DNA of 64,000 nucleotides, taken from Staphylococcus succinus. GTDB taxonomy: Bacteria; Bacillota; Bacilli; Staphylococcales; Staphylococcaceae. Made by a program: the position numbers and the translations under genes. Below the pieces are notes generated by a model, which saw nothing but the letters and a program-made list of their open reading frames with translations, did no database searches and was not told where the DNA came from. Positions 43,601 to 50,515 of the stretch are shown here, one piece after another. Where the stretch lies: assembly GCF_029024945.1 (NCBI RefSeq), contig NZ_CP118976.1, positions 1,736,001 to 1,800,000 on the forward strand. Reading direction: 5' to 3'. Positions within the stretch are counted from its first letter, which is position 1. Each line of letters opens with the position of its first letter.

Positions 43601-45484
43601 TTATACTTCTTTAACAATGTTTCGATTGGCAGTGATATACGTGCCATTGATTGTTTTAAGTCTTGGTGTACCTTTCGAAGAAAGTACTATTTTTTGAATA
43701 TCCACTTTTTGTTTTGCTTTAAGTTCATTGACTGAATCACTCTTAAAATTTCTATCTTCATAAACTTTACAATTTTTTATAGCAATAACGCTATGTGGCT
43801 TCTGAAATATATATTGATTTGACTTACTTTTATTCACACGTGTAACAAATTCTCTATTCGCTGTAATCACATATCCTTCTATTGTTATAAGTCTTGGCGT
43901 ACCTTTCTTCGTGAATCTAATCTCACTAATCTCTAATATCTCTCCAATTTCAACGTTTTGCTCAATACGTTCAGTAAATTCAACATCTTTATAGAGATAT
44001 ATTTTTTTGCGAACTGAAACCGTTACAGGATTATACATAAAATATTGTTTTATCTCTACTTTTTTTTCTGTTTTCTGTTCTTTCATTATAAATTCAGCTT
44101 TAAAATTTTGTCTCTTTAAATTCAAATGATTATTACCATTCGGTAAATTCATATTCACTTTATACGGTTTATACTCATCATGAATTAAATTAATATTAAA
44201 ATTATAATCACATTTATTTAATTCATCTGTATTTATATATATATAGTTTGTATGTTCATAAAAATCTACTTCTATTTCATTAGGTTCGTTGTATATTTCA
44301 GTTAGTCTTACTTTATCTATTTTTACATTATCATCTTTATATACTCTAATAACTTCTGTTAATTGATCATTAATAACTTGTGTACCTTCATAAACAGCAA
44401 ATATATCTTCCTTCATTGGTATACACTCTTTTAAACTGTCTGGCATAGCAAAATACACTTGATTATCCTTAACATACCTATCCCCTTTACCACCTTTAAG
44501 TAGCATGGAAATATATTCAAAAAGTTTTTCATAATCTTTATTGATTAATAATTGATAAAGATTCTTGTATTTATCTTCTACAATGTAATCTTCGACATTC
44601 TTATTGTGCTGCTTCAATGTATCTACCATATCATCAAATAAACGATAAAAATCTTCTTTATTATTATTTTTCAAGAACCTATGACCATTGAATAAACGAG
44701 ATATGAAATCCACCTCAACAATTCTACTAATAGCTTGAAATTCAGCTCGTTCTGGCAAATCTAATTTCAGAACTTCTTTCAATACAATTAAATTGTAATT
44801 TGTTTTCTCAATAATACTTGTTTCACCAACAAGCGATTGATTTTCAGTATATCTATTTACATGATAAATAGGTGTTGAATTCATCGAAGCACTTTTACAT
44901 TTAGCAATAGCATTGATAAAGAATAATTTATCTTCACCAAATTTCAATTGTTTAAATTCAATATTATTATTTACAATAATATCTCTTTTTATCATTTTAC
45001 CTGGAGGTCCTACAGCTCTAAAAATTTTGTTGATTTCATATGGAATCAGATTATTCGTCACTTTATACGATGTAAATCTCCCTAACTTACTAATCGTATT
45101 ATCTGTATGCTTGATACTCTGCCCAAATGCTACATCTGAATTGTTTTCAATCGCTTGATCTAATAACGTCGGTAATCCAATTGGGTCTAACCAATCATCA
45201 GCATCTAAAAAAGTAATATATTGCCCTTTAGCTTCTCTAATACCCATATTTCTGGGCTCTGAAGGACTTCCCGTATTCTCTTCCAATTTAATCATTTTAA
45301 TAAAATCATATTTATTCACATATGCCTCAATAATTTCCAACGAATTATCTCTAGAACAATCATCGACAAATATAGCTTCAATTTTCGCTTTATTTATTTC
45401 CAATTTATTTATCGATTCAATACATGCATCCAAAAATAATTCTTTATTATACACAGGTACTATAATAGATAGAAGTTTTTCCAA
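43601..45484 (-). CDS. GT2 glycosyltransferase with two C-terminal SH3-like (DUF5776-like) repeats
   Basis: The 627-residue protein has an N-terminal GT-A domain: SIIVPVYNKE near 6-15, VDDCS near 40-44, PRNMGI near 77-82, the metal-binding LDADDW near 93-98 and the probable catalytic GEDKLFF near 183. This PRN/DADD/ED set is that of TarS/TarP-like wall teichoic acid glycosyltransferases. A helical and beta-rich middle part follows. Two repeats of about 65 residues (about 485-550 and 564-627) each contain KGTPRL, then I-T-ANR, as in DUF5776/SH3-like modules of surface proteins. No signal peptide or membrane span is seen. I use the TTG at 45484, 9 nt after AAGGGG. Acceptor unknown. Confidence 0.85.
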   Translation of the reverse strand: MEKLLSIIVPVYNKELFLDACIESINKLEINKAKIEAIFVDDCSRDNSLEIIEAYVNKYDFIKMIKLEENTGSPSEPRNMGIREAKGQYITFLDADDWLDPIGLPTLLDQAIENNSDVAFGQSIKHTDNTISKLGRFTSYKVTNNLIPYEINKIFRAVGPPGKMIKRDIIVNNNIEFKQLKFGEDKLFFINAIAKCKSASMNSTPIYHVNRYTENQSLVGETSIIEKTNYNLIVLKEVLKLDLPERAEFQAISRIVEVDFISRLFNGHRFLKNNNKEDFYRLFDDMVDTLKQHNKNVEDYIVEDKYKNLYQLLINKDYEKLFEYISMLLKGGKGDRYVKDNQVYFAMPDSLKECIPMKEDIFAVYEGTQVINDQLTEVIRVYKDDNVKIDKVRLTEIYNEPNEIEVDFYEHTNYIYINTDELNKCDYNFNINLIHDEYKPYKVNMNLPNGNNHLNLKRQNFKAEFIMKEQKTEKKVEIKQYFMYNPVTVSVRKKIYLYKDVEFTERIEQNVEIGEILEISEIRFTKKGTPRLITIEGYVITANREFVTRVNKSKSNQYIFQKPHSVIAIKNCKVYEDRNFKSDSVNELKAKQKVDIQKIVLSSKGTPRLKTINGTYITANRNIVKEV

Positions 45485-45860
45485 TTCGCAATTCCCCTTT
45501 TTCATCAATATGTAATACATTATATTATATTAAATAGTATAAAATCATGTTTTTTGATATATAAATGAAAATAAAAATTTTGAGTTTTATCATAATACCT
45601 AATTTCCTTGAAATCGTTCGTAATATTTTTAAAATAAATTGAAATTGCCCAACGTTAAGTTGTTGACTATAAGAACTAAATAATAGATTGAAATCATTTC
45701 TTGTTAAAATTAAATATAACATATGTAATAAAAAATTACTTATTGTACATAGGGTGCATTTTATTAAATTTTACTATTTTAAACAGTCATATTTTCAATT
45801 TTTATAATAGTAAGTTATATTTAGTTAATTACTTTAAATTTTATTGTCGGAGGTTATATT
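45485..45860. other. Divergent AT-rich promoter region
   Basis: About 375 bp between the glycosyltransferase and the MazG-like gene, strongly AT-rich. Open frames here lack ribosome binding sites. No repeat or strong hairpin is seen. Confidence 0.5.
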
Positions 45861-46181
45861 GTGGATTTAAATCAAGTATCTACTAAAAGTATGAAAATTA
45901 GAAACGCTTATCACAATTTAGAAGAAAAGTATCATGGTAGAAAATGGACAGTATTGGAAGATGGCTTAGCACTATCTACTGATGTAGGTTTAATTAATAG
46001 GTTACTAATGGATCAAGCAAAGATATGGCCAGACAAATTACAAGATAATTATAATTTGGAGTATAAACTCGGTGAAGTTGTTTGGTGGTTAGCTGTAATC
46101 TCAGAAAAAAATAATATTAACTTAAATGAAGCTGTTGAAAACTTTATTAATAAAAAATATACAGACTTCGATATTAAATAA
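45861..46181 (+). CDS. MazG-like family protein
   Basis: The 106-residue protein begins with GTG at 45861, 7 nt after GGAGG. It is all-helical, with KIRNAYHNLEEKYHGRKW at the N-terminus, LSTDVGLINRLLMD, and EYKLGEVVWWLAVISEKNNI near 73-92, followed by a helix. The last block matches the ELADVLWYL-type helix of MazG/dUTPase-fold nucleotide pyrophosphohydrolases, but the usual first ExxE pair is replaced by ST-D-G, so metal binding and activity are uncertain. It stands alone on plus in the accessory region. Confidence 0.65.
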   Translation: MDLNQVSTKSMKIRNAYHNLEEKYHGRKWTVLEDGLALSTDVGLINRLLMDQAKIWPDKLQDNYNLEYKLGEVVWWLAVISEKNNINLNEAVENFINKKYTDFDIK

Positions 46182-46222
46182 TTATTACCTATAGTATGGG
46201 TACTTTTTAACACAAAAATAAA

Positions 46223-46246
46223 CCACCCAGTGACATGTATGGGTGG
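46223..46246 (-). terminator. Terminator of the 51-residue gene
   Basis: CCACCCA and TGGGTGG flank a 10-nt loop and are followed on the minus strand by TTTATTTTTG. It lies 140 nt downstream of the small gene at 46389. It may also stop MazG-like transcription weakly. Confidence 0.75.
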
Positions 46247-46388
46247 CCGCAAATTAATTCTAAAAACTAACAATTGTTAGTAATTATCGTATTCCCTATT
46301 AAATATAATAAAAACAAGAAACTATTATGTTACAGTTGAAATTGAAACGAGTGTAATACTTTACTATCAATAAAAATCATTTTATGAA

Positions 46389-46544
46389 TTATTTTTTCTT
46401 TAATTTACTCATAATTTTATCAATATATTTAGAATAATCTTTTCCTTTTTTTTGACTAATTTTGTCATTTACTTTATGCAAACCTTTTTCAAGCTTTCCA
46501 TTTTCAACATATTTATTAAGCAAGTTCTTAATTTTAGTTATCAA
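46389..46544 (-). CDS. 51-residue basic helical protein, possibly MT0933-antitoxin-like
   Basis: A frame of 51 residues starts at TTG 46544, 7 nt after an excellent GGGAGG. It reads MITKIKNLLNKYVENG... with KGKDYSKYIDKIMSKLKKK at the end: highly basic, helical, no membrane segment. The GK-YS--IDK pattern resembles the MT0933-like/Rv0909-type small protein family (GGKYSDQIDK), but the match is short and I cannot confirm it. No toxin gene lies beside it. The strong ribosome binding site and the terminator at 46223 support a real gene. Confidence 0.6.
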   Translation of the reverse strand: MITKIKNLLNKYVENGKLEKGLHKVNDKISQKKGKDYSKYIDKIMSKLKKK

Positions 46545-46717
46545 AAGATAACCTCCCTTAATTTAGTAGTATCAGATTGATACCCTATAAACTTAAATAT
46601 TAAACAAAGTAACGGTTAAACGCAAAATATAAATAACTAAAGTTCATAAAATCTTAAATTATAATAGGTATCGTTGTCCTTAATATATTTAAATCTAGTC
46701 ATTAAATTATAAATAAC

Positions 46718-46754
46718 ATAACAGACCCATTTATTAATTAACGGGTCGGTTATG
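46718..46754 (-). terminator. Terminator after the DUF1440 gene
   Basis: CATAAC-A-GACCC pairs with GGGTC-G-GTTATG; a T-rich stretch follows on minus. It lies 18 nt after the DUF1440 stop. Confidence 0.75.
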
Positions 46755-46771
46755 TTTAAGTGAAAGTCATA

Positions 46772-47272
46772 TTAAATTTTACTTTTATAAACAAAGTATC
46801 TGCGAACGAATTCTATGACCATCATCCATAGGATATGCCCAAATAGTTCCGAAATATGTTCCTGCATAGGTTGTTGAAATGCACTTGGTACCACATGCAT
46901 GATTGGCATCACAACTAAATGGAAGACTATCCACACAGCAATACCAAATATAGAACCATACCCCATCGAAAGCTTAGAAAAATATTCAACCAATATAATA
47001 TAAATAAAAGCAAATGCAATTGAAAAGCCAAAGTGAACAATAAAACTAATCCATGGCATGGACTGATCTGAAAATTGATACGTCAAGTGAGTCAATTCAG
47101 GACTAAAGCCTAATTTTTGTAATAATTCTTGAGGTGGATTGGTCATATTCCGCTCTGGTGTTCTTGGTGGTAACATCACTTCCCAACCAAATTTGACAAT
47201 GCCTGATAGTAATCCAGCAACGATAGTCGCATAAATAATTTGCACAAATGATATTTTTTCTTTTATACGCAT
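46772..47272 (-). CDS. YagU family (DUF1440) membrane protein
   Basis: The 166-residue protein has four hydrophobic segments (about 10-30, 75-97, 105-125 and 140-158) and the DUF1440/YagU features GLLSGIVKFGWEVMLPPRTPERN and HLVVMPIMHVVP. E. coli YagU is an inner membrane protein linked to acid tolerance; the function is otherwise unknown. I use the ATG at 47272 (MRIKEKISF) after GAGAGGGAATACAA; the longer frame has no support. It is not part of an operon. Confidence 0.85.
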   Translation of the reverse strand: MRIKEKISFVQIIYATIVAGLLSGIVKFGWEVMLPPRTPERNMTNPPQELLQKLGFSPELTHLTYQFSDQSMPWISFIVHFGFSIAFAFIYIILVEYFSKLSMGYGSIFGIAVWIVFHLVVMPIMHVVPSAFQQPMQEHISELFGHILWMMVIEFVRRYFVYKSKI

Positions 47273-47855
47273 TTGTATTCCCTCTCTATCTATTTTTATA
47301 AATTTTAATATTATGAATCCTCTTCTAAAACCAAGAATGTAGGATTCCACAAATATTTTTAAATAATAATATCAAATACAATTTATTATAACAACTCTAT
47401 TTTTCAAAAATTATAAACAACATTGTGACAAAATTTAGCTTCATTCGTTATAACTGTTTTGGTTGTATAAATCATTGTTAATTGATTAAATTAAGGACTC
47501 TTCCCTTCATTTAATCCATAAAAAACAATCCACCTAATCATTTAGGTGGATTCTATATGTTTAATATTGAAAACACTATATAAAGGCTATGATAGTAAAA
47601 AAAGAATTGCAGAACCGAATTAGATATGTAGACAACTTAGAATATGAAATTTTAGCCAATCGTGCACTTAAAAACTATTGTATAACTATTCACCAAGCTA
47701 GAAAAAGAATCGTCCTATAGAAACTGAATATTTGAATGAATAATCATCAAAAATAGAATAAATTATTTTAATAGCATTGAAAAAACCAATTGATAGCAAC
47801 GCTTCCCCTTTAATACGAAAACTCGTATTACTTTTGTTCACACAATACAAGAAAA
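47273..47855. other. Intergenic region with one strong hairpin at 47525-47552
   Basis: The 580-bp stretch holds one clear element, the palindrome AATCCACCTAA-N4-TTAGGTGGATT at 47526-47551, followed on minus by GTTTTTTATGG. It is probably the terminator for the DUF805-like gene. A 43-residue plus-strand frame at 47589-47720 lacks a good ribosome binding site and I do not call it. Confidence 0.6.
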
Positions 47856-48095
47856 TTATTTTTTAATAAAACTGCGCACTACTCTTACAGCCATAGAAAC
47901 TGTGGGTATAATCATTATTAATAAAACTAAATAATAAATATCGACTACTGTATTTTCCCAAGTAATAGGAACAAATAATCCAGAAACCATAATTAAAACT
48001 AACACTGCTATATTTATCACAATACACCAAATTAAATTTATTAGGCTTGAAGTTCCTTTATAATCGAATGCGTTTTTCCAATAATTAATATACAT
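47856..48095 (-). CDS. Short DUF805-like membrane protein
   Basis: The 79-residue protein starts with ATG at 48095, 6 nt after AAGGAG. MYINYWKNAFDYKGTSSLIN matches the opening of DUF805 proteins (Y-K-FDF-GR-SR-EFW), and two hydrophobic segments and PTVSMAVRVVRSF follow. DUF805 proteins usually continue for another 30-40 residues with the R-LHD-G motif and a further membrane helix; here the frame stops just at that point, so it may be truncated. Function unknown. Confidence 0.6.
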   Translation of the reverse strand: MYINYWKNAFDYKGTSSLINLIWCIVINIAVLVLIMVSGLFVPITWENTVVDIYYLVLLIMIIPTVSMAVRVVRSFIKK

Positions 48096-48143
48096 AAATT
48101 TTCTCCTTAAAAATATGATTGTACATATCATTCAAATAGAACA

Positions 48144-48260
48144 TTAAACAAAAAAATAGAGCAAGCGTGAGAAGGCTCGCTCTTTAAGAAAGTTGTAAAA
48201 TAAAAAAGTATAAATAACGAGATGTACACCACATAACAGTGCACAATTAAAATATAACAA
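48144..48260 (-). CDS. Candidate 38-residue hydrophobic peptide overlapping a terminator
   Basis: A TTG at 48260, 7 nt after AGGAG (48272-48268), opens a frame of 38 codons, MLYFNCALLCGVHLVIYTFL at the start and ERAFSRLLYFFV at the end. The N-terminal part is one hydrophobic helix. The last 12 codons read through the hairpin at 48157-48183. Size, hydrophobicity and terminator overlap recall type I toxins, but the composition is unusual (Cys, aromatic) and it may be chance. Confidence 0.3.
   Translation of the reverse strand: MLYFNCALLCGVHLVIYTFLFYNFLKERAFSRLLYFFV
48157..48183 (-). terminator. Terminator of a minus-strand transcript
   Basis: AGAGCGAGC and GCTTGCTCT with one mismatch and an 8-nt loop, followed by ATTTTTTT on the minus strand. 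No long gene lies upstream, so it ends either the small frame at 48144-48260 or a small RNA. Confidence 0.7.
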
Positions 48261-48889
48261 ATTATTTCTCCTAGCTCAACTAGTAATTAACAATAGTAAA
48301 ATACCACATTGACAGCGCCTTGAATAATCACTAACTGAAATTATCCACCATCTATCCTACTCTATGAATTCTTTTCTTGAATATAACTCACTCCATTTAT
48401 TGTTACTTAATTGCGTTTTTTTATTGTTCTGATCTCACATGCTATTCTGAGATTGTAGCAAAACGTACGTTTGCAAGTCTAAATCAAATAGGACAAACAC
48501 TTAACTGTGCCTGCCCTTATAGTGCATATAATTTAAATATAACATTAAAAAGGTAGACGAATCCCCACACGTCTACCTAAATATATTAGAGCTAATTTAG
48601 TAACAATAAAGCAACTATAATTAGTGCTCTATTTAATTACCCTTAATTATATTTTTAAAACAAAAAATACCACCCTCCAAGGGAGAGGGCGGCTTAAAAA
48701 TGAAGTACCTTAAGTACTTCACAAAACAATAATATTACAAACAACTTAATTGTTCAATACTTTTAGCTAAATTTAAAGTTTTTATTTTTCTTTATCTATA
48801 CTATAAAGTTTTCTCTTCTTTTTATATACGCTTCGATATCTTTTATTGCCTATAATATTTACTAGAAATACCCTACTTTGGGATATTAA
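48261..48889. other. Hairpin-rich non-coding block (possible small RNAs or decayed type I toxin loci)
   Basis: No conventional gene is present. On the minus strand there are two terminator-like hairpins: AGGTAGACG/CGTCTACCT with T5 at 48551-48578, and CCGCCCTC/GAGGGTGG with T6 at 48670-48692. Just upstream of the first is a long bulged stem (GAGC..TAATT..AGT with ACT..AATTA..GCTC, 48590-48633), and just upstream of the second a palindrome around GAAGTACTTAAGGTACTTC (48702-48720). This suggests two short minus-strand transcripts. Confidence 0.5.
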
Positions 48890-49071
48890 AACGAAAAAGA
48901 ATTTGATATAAAAGATGAGATCACGCCTTATGCATTAAGGTACACACTAGTTATCTTATTAATAAAAGATTGGGAGACAAAAGTATAGCCATTAAATTGG
49001 ATATTTATAAACATTTACTTGATGAACAAAAAAAAGAGCAAGGTCAACGTGTCAGAGAATCATTCTCTTAA
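48890..49071 (+). pseudogene. Remnant of a tyrosine-family (phage/island) integrase C-terminus
   Basis: In one frame 48890-48970 reads NEKEFDIKDEITPYALRYTL VILLI, matching the integrase ITPHALRHTH-SLLI block with key His changed to Tyr. In a second frame from 48970 it reads RLGDKSIAIKLDIYKHLLDE and then QKKEQGQRVRESFS-stop, matching the GHKS---T---YSHLL end with the catalytic Tyr kept. About a dozen residues between the blocks are missing and the frame shifts, and everything upstream is gone. It is clearly dead, and lies about 50 bp from the tRNA-Arg 3' end. Confidence 0.8.
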
Positions 49072-49092
49072 CACTTATTTGACACTTGCTCT
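49026..49092 (-). terminator. Terminator of tRNA-Arg
   Basis: On the minus strand AGAGCAAG and CTTGCTCT, with an inner TGTCA/TGACA pairing, form a long hairpin followed by a run of T about 30 nt beyond the tRNA end. Its sequence overlaps the 3' end of the integrase remnant. Confidence 0.8.
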
Positions 49093-49122
49093 CTCGAATC
49101 GTTGATGTATCAACGGGTATAG

Positions 49123-49196
49123 TGTCCTGGGAGGGATTCGAACCCCCGACCGATGGCTTAGAAGGCCATTGCTCTATCCAGCTGAGCTACCAGGAC
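49123..49196 (-). tRNA. tRNA-Arg (anticodon UCU)
   Basis: The 74-nt minus-strand sequence folds into a cloverleaf: acceptor GTCCTGG/CCAGGAC, D arm GCTC-AGCTGGATA-GAGC, anticodon stem with loop CTTCTAA (anticodon TCT, reading AGA) and T arm with GGTTCGAATCC. The discriminator base is A, and CCA is not encoded. The 3' end faces the integrase remnant, the usual integration orientation. Confidence 0.97.
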
Positions 49197-49370
49197 TTAA
49201 CGTTTTTCAAGACAAATATAATTATATCTAACTTAGTACTATAAAGCAATACTCAATACGTTAAAAATAAATATGATTTTTCACTATAATAGTCTTTTTA
49301 TCTTATTTATAGTATTATGTTCAAAATCTTTTTTGAATATTGTCTGGAAATGTCATAAATGCGCTAAAAA

Positions 49371-49400
49371 AAGCATATTCACAGTGTCTTGAATATGCTT
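49371..49400 (-). terminator. Terminator after murI-rdgB-phosphoesterase
   Basis: AAGCATATTCA and TGAATATGCTT with a short loop and a T run on the minus strand, 9 nt after the phosphoesterase stop. Confidence 0.88.
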
Positions 49401-49408
49401 TGAATGTG

Positions 49409-49918
49409 TTAAATCGTGAACGTTTCACTTTCTATCACTTCATGATTACGATTTCGGAAGTTTAATATTGCACTTTGCTGCGCTTCATCAATTAATAATT
49501 CTGCATATGTTTCTTCAATATCACTCCGGGATTGTGAAATACTACCTGGATTAATGACATGTATACCGCCAATAATCTCGTGTTTTGCTACATGAGTATG
49601 CCCGTAAAAAGCAAAGCTACATTCTAAAGCTTTAGCTTGCTCAGCAAGTCTCATTCTTGTGCGATTTACATTATATAAGTGGCCATGCGTATAATATGCC
49701 TTAATATTATTGATTTTAACAGTTTCTTCAATTGGAAATTCTGGATAGAAATCTGTATTTCCTTTTACTCTATAGAAATGACTCAACTCACTATCGTCAT
49801 AAGCGAATTCAGAATCTCCTAAATGAATTGCTACGTCTAAATCTTCGTGTTGATTAATAATGTTAAATAGAACACCTTGTTCAGTATGGTTGTCACTCAC
49901 TATAATCCATTTTGTCAT
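49409..49918 (-). CDS. YfcE/MJ0936-type metallophosphoesterase
   Basis: The 169-residue calcineurin-fold protein has all five metal-site blocks: VSDNHTE near 7-13, HLGDSE near 32-37, KGNTDFYPE near 51, YTHGH near 76-80 and YGHTHVAKHE near 104-113 with NPGSISQSR. Family members are manganese-dependent phosphodiesterases with broad in vitro activity; the natural substrate here is unknown. It starts at the rdgB stop (one-base overlap), forming murI-rdgB-yfcE, the conserved staphylococcal arrangement. Confidence 0.92.
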   Translation of the reverse strand: MTKWIIVSDNHTEQGVLFNIINQHEDLDVAIHLGDSEFAYDDSELSHFYRVKGNTDFYPEFPIEETVKINNIKAYYTHGHLYNVNRTRMRLAEQAKALECSFAFYGHTHVAKHEIIGGIHVINPGSISQSRSDIEETYAELLIDEAQQSAILNFRNRNHEVIESETFTI

Positions 49919-50502
49919 TATTGCTCATCCTTTAAATAATGGCGTAACTGTTCTATCGCTTTACCCCTATGACTAAGTTCACTTTTTTCTTCTACAGTTA
50001 GTTGAGCCATTGTTTTATTTTTTTCAGCTATATAGAATATCGGATCGTAACCAAATCCATTGTCCCCTATCTTACTTAAAGTTATTTCACCTTGGACAGT
50101 ACCTTTAAATTGGACAGTTTCTTCTCCTGGAGCACTCATACTTATGACACATACAAATTGTGCATTGCGATTTGCAGTGTCACCTAAGTTTTTAAGTACT
50201 CTATCTATATTTGCTTCATCATCTTTGTCTATACCCGCATAGCGTGCAGAGTAGACACCTGGCTCTCCATTTAAAGCAAATACTTCTAAACCACTGTCAT
50301 CAGCAATCACACGTTTATTTAATGCTTTGGCTGCAGCTTCAGATTTTAGTTTAGCATTATCTTCAAATGTCTCTCCTGTTTCTTCTACATCAAAACCTTC
50401 AATAATTTCACTAATACCTATCACATTATATTCTGGAAAAATAACTTTGAAATCATTAATTTTGCCTTTGTTATTCGTCGCAATTACAATATCTTCCATC
50501 AT
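49918..50502 (-). CDS. rdgB: XTP/dITP diphosphatase (non-canonical purine NTP pyrophosphatase)
   Basis: RdgB hydrolyses XTP, ITP and dITP to monophosphates, keeping deaminated purines out of nucleic acids. The 194-residue Ham1-family protein has IATNNKGKINDFK near 7-19, VIADDSGLEV near 65-74, YSARYAG near 84-90, FGYDPIFYI and LSHRGKAIEQL. Tandem ATG codons follow AAGGAG; either may be used. It lies 13 nt after murI. Confidence 0.96.
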   Translation of the reverse strand: MMEDIVIATNNKGKINDFKVIFPEYNVIGISEIIEGFDVEETGETFEDNAKLKSEAAAKALNKRVIADDSGLEVFALNGEPGVYSARYAGIDKDDEANIDRVLKNLGDTANRNAQFVCVISMSAPGEETVQFKGTVQGEITLSKIGDNGFGYDPIFYIAEKNKTMAQLTVEEKSELSHRGKAIEQLRHYLKDEQ

Positions 50503-50515
50503 TATATCTCCTTAC

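Noticed and set aside
45525..45722. 65-residue minus-strand frame upstream of the glycosyltransferase
   Set aside because: Extremely AT-rich, Ile/Leu/Lys/Phe composition expected from random AT-rich DNA, no ribosome binding site.
46049..46273. 74-residue minus-strand frame antisense to the MazG-like gene
   Set aside because: Covers the antisense of a better-supported gene and the terminator at 46223; no start signal.
47589..47720. 43-residue plus-strand frame beginning with ATG after AAAGG
   Set aside because: Spacing between AAAGG and ATG is only about 3 nt, the product has no recognisable feature, and it lies in decayed accessory DNA. It could be a gene fragment but cannot be supported.
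43024..49122. Direct-repeat partner (attL) of the tRNA-Arg 3' end
   Set aside because: I looked for the tRNA 3' sequence with GGGAGGGATTCGAA elsewhere in the accessory region and saw none, so island borders are not defined.
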